Made by a program: the position numbers and the translations under genes
Assembly: GCF_000813845.1 (NCBI RefSeq)
Contig: NZ_JWTB01000032.1
Coordinates: 21,131 to 85,130, forward strand
Reading direction: 5' to 3'
Length of the DNA stretch: 64,000 nucleotides
From: Pseudarthrobacter phenanthrenivorans
Lineage (GTDB): Bacteria > Actinomycetota > Actinomycetes > Actinomycetales > Micrococcaceae
In this document: piece by piece, positions 9,855 through 21,686 of the stretch
How positions within the stretch are numbered: the first letter of the stretch is position 1
How the letters are laid out: each line of letters begins with the position of its first letter
Notes under the pieces: model-generated
Told to the model about the DNA's origin: nothing
The model's database searches: none
What the model saw: the letters and a program-made list of their open reading frames with translations, nothing else

Positions 9855-10557
9855 CGTTGCTCACCCCGCTCATGGCCGCTGCGTGGATGGCCTGCAGCCG
9901 TCCGATAACGGCCACCAGTTCCTCGCCGGTCGTGACGACCGCGACGGAGCCGGCTTCCTCCAGTTCCCCCTCCGGAGCGAAGCCCCAGCTCACCCCGATG
10001 CAATCCAGTCCGTTCGCGATGGCGCCGGCGACGTCCTGGGCGCGGTCCCCCACCATGATGGCGTGCTGGGTGTCCAGGTCCCGGAGGGCGGCGGCGATGA
10101 TCTGGGTCTTGCCCAGCGGCACGCCCTCAACTGCCGTTTCATCGTCGGCGGAACCGTGGATGCCCTGGAAGAACCCGTCGATGCCGTGGTGTGCCAACAC
10201 TTTATGCGCCAGGCGCTGGGGTTTTTGGGTGGCCACGGCCACAGGGTGGCCCGCAGCCGCGAAGGATTCGAGGATGTCCCGGATGCCCGGGTAGAGCCGG
10301 CTCTGGCCGATTCCGGTGGCGACGTAGTACTCGCGGTACCGGCGGACCACTTCTCCGAGTTGGTCCGCCGGTACCTTTGCCACGTTGAGCAGTGAGTCGC
10401 TGAGCTTGGGGCCGATCATCGCATCGAGCAGTTCCTGGCCGGGAACCGGGAGCCCCAGCTCCCGGAGGGCCGATGCAATTCCCTCAGTTATTCCACCGGC
10501 CGGATCGACAAGAGTGCCGTCCAGGTCAAAGATCACGGGCACAGTTGTTGAAGTCAC
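9841..10557 (-). CDS. HAD-family phosphatase (phosphoglycolate phosphatase-like)
   Basis: HAD superfamily, Gph-like branch, 238 aa. Motif I is VIFDLDGTLVD near residue 8 (nucleophile Asp and acid Asp), motif II Thr in VAVATQKPQRLAHKVL, motif III/IV IMVGDRAQDVAGA, and a helical cap at residues 20-90. Substrate is likely a small phosphate ester such as phosphoglycolate or pyrophosphate; this cannot be fixed from sequence. Forms a two-gene unit with the acyltransferase downstream. ATG at 10557. Confidence 0.88.
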   Translation of the reverse strand: MTSTTVPVIFDLDGTLVDPAGGITEGIASALRELGLPVPGQELLDAMIGPKLSDSLLNVAKVPADQLGEVVRRYREYYVATGIGQSRLYPGIRDILESFAAAGHPVAVATQKPQRLAHKVLAHHGIDGFFQGIHGSADDETAVEGVPLGKTQIIAAALRDLDTQHAIMVGDRAQDVAGAIANGLDCIGVSWGFAPEGELEEAGSVAVVTTGEELVAVIGRLQAIHAAAMSGVSNDGNV

Positions 10558-10636
10558 CGGGTTAGTTTCTCACGACAGCAGGAGTGCCTGAAACTCACAT
10601 TCCCCTGCGGGAATATTCGGGCAGATTTTCCGTCCG

Positions 10637-13561
<2,925 letters not shown>

Positions 13562-13574
13562 CCCATTATGCTAA

Positions 13575-13590
13575 TCGAAAACTTTTTCGA
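13575..13590. promoter_or_regulatory. Candidate LexA (SOS) box of uvrA
   Basis: 16-bp palindrome TCGAAAACTTTTTCGA, symmetric except for the central two bases. The actinobacterial LexA consensus is TCGAAC-N4-GTTCGA; 10 of 12 fixed positions match, including both TCGA ends. It lies 14 bp upstream of the uvrA GTG and next to the -10-like CATAAT (13565-13570), a good position for repression. SOS control of excision genes is known in many bacteria; binding here is inference. Confidence 0.6.
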
Positions 13591-13593
13591 ACA

Positions 13594-13612
13594 CTGACGG
13601 TTCCGCCGTCAG
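13594..13612 (-). terminator. Weak hairpin at the end of the ABC-GntR operon
   Basis: Seven-bp stem (13594-13600 CTGACGG, 13606-13612) that overlaps the stop codon of the GntR gene and is followed on the minus strand by an A/T-rich stretch. Possible weak terminator; read-through into uvrA, which starts about 50 bp later, cannot be excluded. Confidence 0.35.
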
Positions 13613-13989
13613 GGAACATCGTAGGCGGCGGCGAGGATCTTCACCGCTTCGGCGAAGCTGGCACCTTGGGATTTTGCGACGGCGGCATACGCGGCGGCGG
13701 CGGCAGACAGCCCGCCCAGCCGCTCGTCACGGGCAGAGACGACCGTGCCGTTCCGCCCGCGGGTGGCGACGACGCCTGCCGCTTCCAGCTCCTTGTAGGC
13801 CCGGGCCACCGTGTGTGGGGCGACGTCCAGCGTTTCCGCCAGTGCCCGCACCGCTGGGAGCCTGGTGCCCGGTGGCAGTGCGCCGTTGTCGGCCAGGTGG
13901 ATGATTTGCAGCCGCAGCTGTTCGAACAGCGCCACGCTGCTGGCGGCGTTGGGCCGCCAGGAGCCGGGAAAGTCACCGGTGCCGTTCAC
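13609..13989 (-). CDS. GntR-family regulator, YtrA type
   Basis: Short (126 aa) GntR protein with an N-terminal winged helix (LPPGTRLPAVRALAETLDVA, then HTVARAYKELEAAGVV) and only about 45 residues after it, the layout of the YtrA subfamily, which usually controls its own ABC-transporter operon in response to cell-envelope stress. The GTG start at 13989 overlaps the stop of the ABC gene (GTGA), so it is made from the same mRNA. No ligand domain is present. Its operator is expected near 17543-17600, but I found no convincing palindrome there. Confidence 0.88.
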   Translation of the reverse strand: MNGTGDFPGSWRPNAASSVALFEQLRLQIIHLADNGALPPGTRLPAVRALAETLDVAPHTVARAYKELEAAGVVATRGRNGTVVSARDERLGGLSAAAAAYAAVAKSQGASFAEAVKILAAAYDVP

Positions 13990-15797
13990 AGGCCGCCCTC
14001 CAGGACGCCGGCCCTGCCGTCCCGTTCGGCGAACTGTGCGTTGTACAGCCTGGCATAGTAGCTGTTGGCAGCAAGCAGGTTGGCGTGCGTGCCCTGCTCA
14101 ACGATGCGTCCGTGGTCCATGACCAGAATTAGATCAGCGTTGCGGATGGTGGACAAACGGTGGGCGATCACGAAACTCGTCCGCCCGTGGCGGAGGCGCT
14201 GCATTGCCTGGCGGATGAGCAGTTCTGTCCTGGAGTCCACCGAGCTGGTGGCCTCGTCCAGGACCAGCACGGCACGTCCGGCCAGTTGCGCCCTGGCGAT
14301 GGTGATGAGCTGCCGCTGCCCCTGGCTCAGTGGTTCGCCGCCGTTCTCCAGCACGGTGCCGTAGCCGTGCGGCAGGGACCTGATGAAGCGGTCCGCGTAG
14401 GTTGCCTCGGCGGCGGCAACAATGGCCGTATCCGGGGCGCCCGGCCGTCCGTAGGCGATGTTGTCCCGGATGGTTCCGGCAAAGAGCCAGGAATCCTGGG
14501 GCACCACGCCGAACCGGGACCGGAGCCGGTCGCGGGGGATGTTGGCGATGTCCGTGCCGCCGATGCTGATCCGCCCCGATGAGGGTTCCAGGAACCGCAT
14601 CAAGAGATTGATGACGGTGCTCTTTCCCGCACCGGTGTGTCCCACGATGGCCACGGCCTGGCCGGGTGCCACCGTGAAGCTGAGGTTCCTGACGGCGGGG
14701 ACGGCTCCGGGGTAGCCGAAGGTGACGTCGTGGAAGGCGATGCTGCCGGCCGGGGGTGCATCGGCCGCCCCGCCGGGCGGCTCCTCCGGGTCTTCACCGG
14801 CATCCAGGAGCACGAAGACCCGGGCCGCGGACGCCGCGCAGGACTGCATGACGTTCAGCAGCCCGCCGATCTGCCCCACCGGCTGGGTGAACAGGCGGCT
14901 GAACTGGATGAAGGCCTGGACGCCGCCAATCGTCATGGTGCCGGCGATGACCTGCAGCGCCCCGACGACGGCAACGGCGATGTAATTGAGGTTGGACACC
15001 AGCACCATCAGCGGCTGGACCACCCCGGCTGAATACTGGGCTTTGGCGGCCGCCCGCGCCAGCCGGCCGTTGCTGCGGCGGAAGACCTCGGCAGCCTGTG
15101 CCTGCTGTCCGAAGGCCTTGATGACCTCATGCCCGCTGATGAACTCCTCGACGTACGCGTTCAGTTCGCCGGTCTCCTTCCATTGCCGGCCAAAATGCTC
15201 CTGGGACCGCCGGGCCACCACCACGGTGATCCAGGTGGAGAGGGGAACGGTGGCGACGGCGATGGCAGCGAGCAGCGGGGAGATCCACAGCATCATGGCC
15301 AGTGAGCCGCACAGCATCAGCACCGACACGATCAGCTGGGTCAGGACCTGGTTGAGGGCCTGGGCAATGTTGTCGATGTCGTTGGTGGCACGGCTCAGGA
15401 CGTCGCCGCGGGACCGTTCACGGAAATAGGTCGAGGGCAGGCGGTGCAGCTTGTCCTCCACCGAGGCGCGCAGCCCGTACATGACTCCCTGGACGGCATG
15501 GGCCGTCAACGCCCCCTGCGCCCAGTTGAACAGGGAGGCGAAGACGTACATCACCGACACCGCCGCCAGCAGGATGCCAAGCCGCTGGTCCAGGCTGCCC
15601 TGGAAGATGGCTTCCACCACAACGTCGGTGGCGTCGCCGAGATACTTCGGGGCGGCGACATTGAGGGCCGCGAAGGCGCAGGTGGCGGCCACCGCTCCCA
15701 GCATTTGCAGGCGGAAGGGACGCAGGAGGCCGAGGAGCCTCCGGGCGGTGGGCCAGAACCTGTGCTCCGTTTCCCCGGTTTCCTCCCCCGCCCTCAC
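13986..15797 (-). CDS. ABC exporter half-transporter, canonical-ATPase subunit
   Basis: 603-aa half-transporter: about 60 cytoplasmic residues, six transmembrane helices (residues about 45-330), then the ATPase. Walker A GHTGAGKST, Walker B VLVLDEATSSVD with catalytic Glu, and switch His in FVIAHRLSTI are canonical, but the signature is LSQGQ instead of LSGGQ. Start is the GTG at 15797, overlapping the upstream partner's stop (GTGA); the longer frame to 16088 is an alternate reading of that partner. With the partner it forms a heterodimeric exporter (drug, lipid or peptide; substrate unknown). Confidence 0.9.
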   Translation of the reverse strand: MRAGEETGETEHRFWPTARRLLGLLRPFRLQMLGAVAATCAFAALNVAAPKYLGDATDVVVEAIFQGSLDQRLGILLAAVSVMYVFASLFNWAQGALTAHAVQGVMYGLRASVEDKLHRLPSTYFRERSRGDVLSRATNDIDNIAQALNQVLTQLIVSVLMLCGSLAMMLWISPLLAAIAVATVPLSTWITVVVARRSQEHFGRQWKETGELNAYVEEFISGHEVIKAFGQQAQAAEVFRRSNGRLARAAAKAQYSAGVVQPLMVLVSNLNYIAVAVVGALQVIAGTMTIGGVQAFIQFSRLFTQPVGQIGGLLNVMQSCAASAARVFVLLDAGEDPEEPPGGAADAPPAGSIAFHDVTFGYPGAVPAVRNLSFTVAPGQAVAIVGHTGAGKSTVINLLMRFLEPSSGRISIGGTDIANIPRDRLRSRFGVVPQDSWLFAGTIRDNIAYGRPGAPDTAIVAAAEATYADRFIRSLPHGYGTVLENGGEPLSQGQRQLITIARAQLAGRAVLVLDEATSSVDSRTELLIRQAMQRLRHGRTSFVIAHRLSTIRNADLILVMDHGRIVEQGTHANLLAANSYYARLYNAQFAERDGRAGVLEGGL

Positions 15798-17542
15798 GGG
15801 GCGCCATCCAGGGCCAGCTGTGACTCGGCAATCTCCCGGTAGGTGGCGGATGTTTCCAGCAGGTCCTGGTGGGTTCCCTGCGCAACCAGCCGGCCGCCGT
15901 CGAGCACCAGGATGAGGTCGGCATCCTCCACCGTGGCAATGCGTTCGGCCACTACCACCACCGTGGCTGCGGCCAGAACCTGGTCCAGGGCTTGCCGGAG
16001 CCTGGTGTCGGTGTCGTAGTCGAGGGAGGAGAAGCTGTCGTCGAAGAGGCAGAGGGGCGCCCTGCGCAGCAGTGCCCTGGCAATGCACAGACGCTGCCGC
16101 TGGCCACCTGACAGGCTGGCACCGCCCTGGCCCACCGGCGTGGCCAGCCCCAGGGGAAGGTCACGCATGAACCGCATGGTCTGCGCTGTTTCCAGCGCAT
16201 CCCACAGTTCGTCGTCCGTGGCCTGCGGGTCCGCCATCCGCAAATTGCCGGCGATGGTCCCGGTGAACAGGTGCGAGTGCTGGGGCACGACGGCCATGGC
16301 GGCGCGGAGTTGGTCCAGGGGCAGGTCCCTGATGTCGTGGCCACCCAGGGTGATCCGCCCTGCGGTGGGGTCGAGGAACCGCGGAATGAGGTTAAGCAGG
16401 GTCGTTTTGCCGCTGCCGGTGGCGCCGACGATTGCCGTGGTAGTGCCGGGAGCCGCGGTGAAACTGACGTCCGCAAGAACGGGCGCTTCTGCTCCTGGAT
16501 ACGAGAAGGCGACGTCGTGGAACACCAGCGGCACCGGCCTGCCTGCCGCATCCGGCATTGGCTGCTGTTGTGCCCGGGAAGCGGTGGTGACGGACGGATC
16601 TGTGTCCAGGACGGCCTGGATGCGTTCCGCGCAGACCGCGGCCCGCGGCGCCGTCATGAGCACGTACATGGCCATCATGATCGCCAGCAGGATCTGCATG
16701 ATATAGGCGATGAAGGCCGTGAGCGCGCCGAGGTTCATCTGTCCCGCCTGGATGCGGTGGCCGCCGAACCACACCACGGCCACGGAACTCAGGTTCACCA
16801 CCACCATGATCATCGGGAGCATCCCGGCCACCAGGAGGGCGGACTGGAGGTTGTTGGCGGTGAGGCCTGCGTTGGTGGTGGCAAACCGCCGTGCTTCGTG
16901 CCTCTGGCGGACGAAGGCGCGGATGACGTCCACGCCTATGATCTGCTCACGCAGGATTCCGCCCGACCGGTCCAGCAGGTCCTGGCCCTCGCGGTACAGC
17001 GGAATCAGTCGGCGGACGACCAGGTACATGATCAGCAGGAGCAGGGGCACGACGGCGATCACCACCACGGACAGCGCCACATCCTGCTGCAGGGCCAGCA
17101 CGATGCCGCCGACGCCCATGGCCGGCCCCGCGAAGAGCATGGTGAAGACCAGCACGGCGAACGCCTGAATCTGCTGGACGTCGTTCGTGGCGCGGGTGGT
17201 CAGGCTTTGGGTGCCAAAGAGGGCCACGTCCTGCGAGGACAATGACTGGATCCGGGCGAAGACTTCGGCCCGCAGGCGGTGCCCGATCCGCATGGCGACG
17301 ACGGCGCCCAGGTAGCCCGCCGCGATGGCAGCAGCCGCCTGCACCACGGCCACGACAGCCATCAGGGCACCGAGCCGGGAGATCACCTCAGGCTTCCCCG
17401 CGACGATGCCATCGTCGATGATGGCGGCGTTCAGGGTGGGCAGCAGCAGGTTGGCGCCGGCCTGGACCAGCTGGAGGACAAGGATTACCCCGACGCCCGT
17501 GTACTGTCCTTTGAGCTGCCGCTTCATGAGTCCGACCAGCAA
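15794..17542 (-). CDS. ABC exporter half-transporter, degenerate-ATPase subunit
   Basis: 582 aa: six transmembrane helices (about 15-310) and an ATPase domain. Walker A GATGSGKTT and signature LSGGQRQ are normal. Walker B reads LCLFDDSFSSLD, with Asp in place of the catalytic Glu, and the switch His is replaced by Glu in VVAERIATVED. These changes mark the degenerate-site half of a heterodimer, as in TM287/288. Start is a TTG at 17542 with AGGGGG six nt upstream; the ATG at 17527 has poorer spacing. First gene of the ABC-ABC-GntR operon. Leader 17543-17679 has TTGACA and TACAAT elements on the minus strand, but 21 bp apart. Confidence 0.9.
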   Translation of the reverse strand: MLVGLMKRQLKGQYTGVGVILVLQLVQAGANLLLPTLNAAIIDDGIVAGKPEVISRLGALMAVVAVVQAAAAIAAGYLGAVVAMRIGHRLRAEVFARIQSLSSQDVALFGTQSLTTRATNDVQQIQAFAVLVFTMLFAGPAMGVGGIVLALQQDVALSVVVIAVVPLLLLIMYLVVRRLIPLYREGQDLLDRSGGILREQIIGVDVIRAFVRQRHEARRFATTNAGLTANNLQSALLVAGMLPMIMVVVNLSSVAVVWFGGHRIQAGQMNLGALTAFIAYIMQILLAIMMAMYVLMTAPRAAVCAERIQAVLDTDPSVTTASRAQQQPMPDAAGRPVPLVFHDVAFSYPGAEAPVLADVSFTAAPGTTTAIVGATGSGKTTLLNLIPRFLDPTAGRITLGGHDIRDLPLDQLRAAMAVVPQHSHLFTGTIAGNLRMADPQATDDELWDALETAQTMRFMRDLPLGLATPVGQGGASLSGGQRQRLCIARALLRRAPLCLFDDSFSSLDYDTDTRLRQALDQVLAAATVVVVAERIATVEDADLILVLDGGRLVAQGTHQDLLETSATYREIAESQLALDGAP

Positions 17543-17679
17543 GATACCCCCTGTAATGCCTACGGCCGAAGAGGGGGCCAGCGGCTTGACCCCTCAATCA
17601 GTGGCCATTGTAAGCCAGATCACTTTTCTTTGCTGTCAAGGCGTGTGACTGGCAGGGAAACCTGCCGGCCACCGGGTTG

Positions 17680-18459
17680 TCAGTCCAGTTTGCGGCCTAC
17701 GGCGAAGATCCTGCGGAAGGGAAAAATGGTCCCGTGGGGACCGGGCGGATAGGCCTCCCGCAAGGCGGCGGCGTATTCGGTTTCGAACTGCCTGGCGTCT
17801 TCCCCGTCAAGTGCTGCCATGACCGGCCGCAATGCCGTGCCGCGGACCCATTCCAGGACGGGGTCGGGTCCCGCCAGGACCTGCTGGTAGCTGGTCTCCC
17901 ACGCGTCGGCGGCGCACCCGGCGTCCAGCAGGATGCCCAGGTAGTCCGCCGGTTCGCCCACCGATTCTCCACCCCGCAGCACGCCGCCCAGCTTTTCCGA
18001 CCAGCGCTCCGAGGCGGCGAGGCCCCGCATCAGCGCATGGGAGGGGGCGTTGAAGTTTCCCGGTACCTGCATGGCAAACCAGGCTCCGGGCCGCAGGGCC
18101 GCCAGCCACTTTGCCATCAGCTCCTGGTGGCCTGGAACCCACTGCAGGGCGGCGTTGCTGACCACAACGTCCGTCCCGGAATCGGGCATCCATCCGGCGA
18201 TGTCAGCCTGCATGAACTGCAGGCCGGGCAGGCCGGCTGCCAGGGGCGCGGCCTTCGCAAGCATTTCCGCGGATGAATCGATGCCCTGGACGGCTGCCCG
18301 CGGCCACCGTTCCGCCAGCGTTGCCGTGAGGTTCCCCGGCCCGCAGCCGAGGTCCACCACGCGCCCAGGCGCGGAGGCGTGGATCCGGGCCGTGAGGTCA
18401 AAGAAGGGCCGGTCCCGGTAGTCACCGAACTGGACGTACTTAGCGGGATCCCATTTCAT
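17680..18459 (-). CDS. Trans-aconitate 2-methyltransferase-like SAM methyltransferase
   Basis: 259-aa class I methyltransferase. Motif I is RVVDLGCGPGNLTATLAERW (near residues 33-52), followed by the acidic GIDSSAEML and VVSNAALQWV. The N-terminal MKWDPAKYVQFGDYRDRPF and C-terminal FPFRRIFAVG match trans-aconitate 2-methyltransferases (Tam), which detoxify an aconitase inhibitor. Start is the ATG at 18459 with GGAGAAG eight nt upstream; the frame to 18768 is open but non-homologous. Divergent from the helicase with 97 bp between start codons. A GGCAGG/CCTGCC hairpin (17651-17666) lies downstream. Confidence 0.85.
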   Translation of the reverse strand: MKWDPAKYVQFGDYRDRPFFDLTARIHASAPGRVVDLGCGPGNLTATLAERWPRAAVQGIDSSAEMLAKAAPLAAGLPGLQFMQADIAGWMPDSGTDVVVSNAALQWVPGHQELMAKWLAALRPGAWFAMQVPGNFNAPSHALMRGLAASERWSEKLGGVLRGGESVGEPADYLGILLDAGCAADAWETSYQQVLAGPDPVLEWVRGTALRPVMAALDGEDARQFETEYAAALREAYPPGPHGTIFPFRRIFAVGRKLD

Positions 18460-18556
18460 GTTTCTTCTCCAGGTTCTGACGCACTCCGGGCCAAGCCGTA
18501 GCCTAACCCGCCGGGACGCTGAACCCGCCGGCAACGTGGCACTAAGGTTGAAGTCA

Positions 18557-21100
18557 ATGAAACTCGTTGACCAGCTGACCGACCTGCACGCCCCCGACCC
18601 GGCCGGCGCCGTCGACCCTGACGCCCTGTACTCCCGGTTTGTTGAGTGGACGGAAAGCCGGGGCCTTTCCCTGTACCCGGCCCAGGACGAGGCCATCGTG
18701 GAGCTGGCAACGGGTGCGAACGTCATCCTGGCAACGCCCACCGGGTCCGGGAAATCCCTGGTGGCCATCGCCGCGCACTTCCAGGCCCTGGCGCAGGGGC
18801 GGCGGAGCTACTACACGGCGCCCATCAAGGCCCTGGTGTCCGAAAAGTTCTTCGCGCTCTGCGACATCTTCGGCGCGGAAAACGTGGGGATGATCACCGG
18901 CGACTCGGGGGTCAACCAGGATGCGCCCATCATCTGCTGCACGGCGGAGATCCTGGCGAACACGGCCCTCCGCGAAGGGGCCGCCGCCGATCTGGGTGCG
19001 GTGATCATGGATGAGTTCCATTTCTACTCCGACCCGCAGCGCGGCTGGGCGTGGCAGGTCCCCCTGCTTGAACTTCCGCAGGCCCAGTTCCTCCTGATGT
19101 CTGCCACGCTTGGCGACGTCACACGGTTCGAGGAGGGGCTGACGGCGCTGACGGGCCGCGCCACCACCACAGTCAGTTCAGTCGAGCGTCCCATCCCGCT
19201 GCACTACTACTATCAGCAGACTCCCGTCCACGAGACGCTCGAAGAGCTGCTGTCCACCCGCCAGGTGCCCGTTTACGTGGTGCATTTCAGCCAGCTCGAG
19301 GCGATCGACCGCGCCCAGAACCTGATGAGCATCAACGTTTGCACCCGGGAGGAAAAGGACAAGATCGCCGAGTTGATCGCCAACTTCCGGTTCGCCGCCG
19401 GATTCGGCAAGACCCTCAACAGGCTGGTGCGGCACGGCATCGGCGTCCACCACGCCGGCATGCTGCCCAAGTACCGCCGGCTGGTGGAGCAGCTGGCGCA
19501 GGCGGGCCTGCTCAAAGTCATCTGCGGGACGGACACCTTGGGCGTCGGCATCAACGTGCCGATAAGGACGGTGCTGCTCACCGCCTTGAGCAAATACGAC
19601 GGCGTCCGCACCCGCCTGCTGAACCCGCGTGAGTTCCACCAGATCGCGGGCCGGGCAGGCCGGGCGGGCTACGACACCGCCGGAACCGTTGTGGTGCAGG
19701 CCCCCGAGCACGTGATCGAGAACGTCAAGGCGATGGCGAAGGCCACCGCCAAATTCGGGGACGACCAGAAGAAGCTGCGCCAGGTGGTAAAGAAGAAGCC
19801 GCCGGAGGGCTTCGTGTCCTGGGGCGAACCGACGTTCAACCGGCTGGTCGAATCCGTCCCGGATCCGCTGACCTCCAGCTTCACGGTGACGCACGCCATG
19901 CTGATGAACCTCATGGAACGCCCCGGTGATCCGTTCGCCGCGGCGCGCAGGCTGCTCACCGAAAACCACGAACCGCGCGCTTCCCAGCTGCGGCTGATGA
20001 AGAAGGCCCTGGGCATTTACCGGGAACTGCTCGCCGCCGAAGTGATCGAACGCATCCCGCCGGAGGAACAGGGCACCGATGGACGCACCGTCAGGCTGAC
20101 CGTCCACCTGCAGCCGAACTTCGCGCTGAACCAGCCGCTCTCCCCCTTCGCACTTGCCGCACTGGAACTCCTTGACCCGGAGTCGCCGTCGTACGCCCTT
20201 GACGTGGTCTCCGTGATCGAGGCGACGCTGGAGAAGCCGCGGCAGATCCTGTCCGCCCAGCAGAAGAAAGCCCGCGGCGAAGCCATCGCTGCCATGAAGG
20301 CGGACGGCATCGAGTACGACCAGCGGATGGCCATGCTGGAAGAGGTCACCTACCCGCAGCCGCTGGCCGGGATCCTCGGCGAAGCGTTCGAGGTGTACCG
20401 GAAAGCCGCCCCGTGGGTGGGCGACTTTGAGCTGGCACCCAAGTCCGTGGTCCGCGACATGTACGAGCGGGCGATGAATTTTGGCGAATTCGTCCAGTTC
20501 TACGGCCTGGCCCGCTCCGAAGGGATCGTCCTGCGGTACCTTGCCGATGCTTTCAAGGCGCTGCGCCAGACGGTGCCGCAGGACATGCTCCGCGAGGACC
20601 TGGCGGACCTGACCGCGTGGCTCGGCGAACTGGTGCGGCAGGTGGACTCCAGCCTCCTCGACGAATGGGAGGAACTGACCTCCGGGGCAGCGCCCACGCC
20701 GCATGACGCACCACCGCCCCCGCCGCCGTCGCTCACCGCCAATATCCGGGCGTTCCGGGTGATGGTGCGCAATGAGATGTTCCGCCGGGTGGAACTGTTC
20801 GCGGATGAGGACGCCACGGCGCTTGGAGAGCTCGACGGCGGCTCAGGCTGGGACGCCGACCGGTGGGAAGATGCCCTGGACGACTACTTCGACGAACACG
20901 ACGACATCGGGACCGGACCGGATGCACGCGGCCCTGGACTGCTGATTATCACCGAGGAACCCGGCCACTGGAAGGTGCGCCAGATCTTCGACGATCCGGC
21001 GGGCCACCACGACTGGGGAATTTCGGCCGAGGTGGATTTGGCTGAATCGGATGCCACCGGAACCGCCGTGGTCAGGGTCGCCGGCGTCAACCGGCTGTAG
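18557..21100 (+). CDS. DEAD/DEAH-box helicase with C-terminal DUF3516-type region
   Basis: 847-aa superfamily 2 helicase. Walker A is ILATPTGSGKS (residues 58-67), motif II MDEFHFYSD (DEFH variant), motif III LMSATLGD, motif V GTDTLGVGINVP and motif VI HQIAGRAGRAGYD. The C-terminal half, about 400 residues, is the conserved actinobacterial region often called DUF3516. Related to Ski2/HelY-type RNA helicases, so RNA processing is plausible; substrate unknown. I start at the ATG at 18557, with AAGG 10 nt upstream; an open frame from 18458 runs through the divergent promoter region. Pro-rich linker near residues 715-725. Confidence 0.9.
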   Translation: MKLVDQLTDLHAPDPAGAVDPDALYSRFVEWTESRGLSLYPAQDEAIVELATGANVILATPTGSGKSLVAIAAHFQALAQGRRSYYTAPIKALVSEKFFALCDIFGAENVGMITGDSGVNQDAPIICCTAEILANTALREGAAADLGAVIMDEFHFYSDPQRGWAWQVPLLELPQAQFLLMSATLGDVTRFEEGLTALTGRATTTVSSVERPIPLHYYYQQTPVHETLEELLSTRQVPVYVVHFSQLEAIDRAQNLMSINVCTREEKDKIAELIANFRFAAGFGKTLNRLVRHGIGVHHAGMLPKYRRLVEQLAQAGLLKVICGTDTLGVGINVPIRTVLLTALSKYDGVRTRLLNPREFHQIAGRAGRAGYDTAGTVVVQAPEHVIENVKAMAKATAKFGDDQKKLRQVVKKKPPEGFVSWGEPTFNRLVESVPDPLTSSFTVTHAMLMNLMERPGDPFAAARRLLTENHEPRASQLRLMKKALGIYRELLAAEVIERIPPEEQGTDGRTVRLTVHLQPNFALNQPLSPFALAALELLDPESPSYALDVVSVIEATLEKPRQILSAQQKKARGEAIAAMKADGIEYDQRMAMLEEVTYPQPLAGILGEAFEVYRKAAPWVGDFELAPKSVVRDMYERAMNFGEFVQFYGLARSEGIVLRYLADAFKALRQTVPQDMLREDLADLTAWLGELVRQVDSSLLDEWEELTSGAAPTPHDAPPPPPPSLTANIRAFRVMVRNEMFRRVELFADEDATALGELDGGSGWDADRWEDALDDYFDEHDDIGTGPDARGPGLLIITEEPGHWKVRQIFDDPAGHHDWGISAEVDLAESDATGTAVVRVAGVNRL

Positions 21101-21170
21101 CGGACGGACGGCCGCTGCCGCGATGGTGGTGTGCCCGTATGGCGGCCGGGCCGGCGGTAAGCTCGGAACC

Positions 21171-21686
21171 ATGAGTGTAATCCGCCCCGCAACCCGGCAA
21201 GACGTGCCCGCCATCCTCCGAATGATCCACGAACTGGCCCATTACGAGAAGGAACCCGACGCCGTCCGGAACACCCCCGGAATGCTGGAGCAGGTGCTTT
21301 TTGGCGACAACCCCCGCGTGTACGCGGCCATGGCTGAAAACGCGGCCGGCGACGTGCAGGGCTTCGCGCTGTGGTTCCTCAACTACTCCACCTGGGAGGG
21401 TGTGCACGGCATCTACCTGGAGGACCTGTACGTCAGCCCCGAAGCCCGCGGCGAAGGGCACGGCAAGGCCCTGCTGCAGCACCTAGCCGCGATCGCCGTC
21501 GAGAACGGGTACGCACGCGTGGAATGGAGCGTGCTGGACTGGAACGAGCCCTCCATCAATTTCTACCGCCGCCTGGGGGCCCGCCCCATGGACGGCTGGT
21601 CCACCTTCCGCCTGGCCGGCGAGGCGCTGGACCAGTTCGGCCGGTCGGAATCCAGCAGTTCCCTGCCTGCCGCTTCCCGTGGCTGA
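21171..21686 (+). CDS. GNAT acetyltransferase, diamine acetyltransferase-like
   Basis: 171-aa GNAT protein. N-terminal RPATRQDVPAILRMIHELA plus HYEKEPDAV, a core acetyl-CoA loop EARGEGHGKALLQHLA, and the C-terminal VLDWNEPSINFYRRLGA are characteristic of the spermidine/thialysine N-acetyltransferase group. The acceptor is probably a polyamine or other small amine; this is inference. ATG at 21171 without a strong ribosome-binding site. The last 8 bases overlap the next gene, so the pair is likely co-expressed. 70 bp after the helicase. Confidence 0.88.
   Translation: MSVIRPATRQDVPAILRMIHELAHYEKEPDAVRNTPGMLEQVLFGDNPRVYAAMAENAAGDVQGFALWFLNYSTWEGVHGIYLEDLYVSPEARGEGHGKALLQHLAAIAVENGYARVEWSVLDWNEPSINFYRRLGARPMDGWSTFRLAGEALDQFGRSESSSSLPAASRG

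Noticed and set aside
17607..17639. TTGACA/TACAAT promoter for the ABC operon
   Set aside because: Spacer of 21 bp is too long for a sigma-70 promoter, so I did not list it as a feature.
19178..20704. Minus-strand open frame of 508 aa opposite the DEAD-box helicase
   Set aside because: Shadow; helicase motifs are all on the plus strand.
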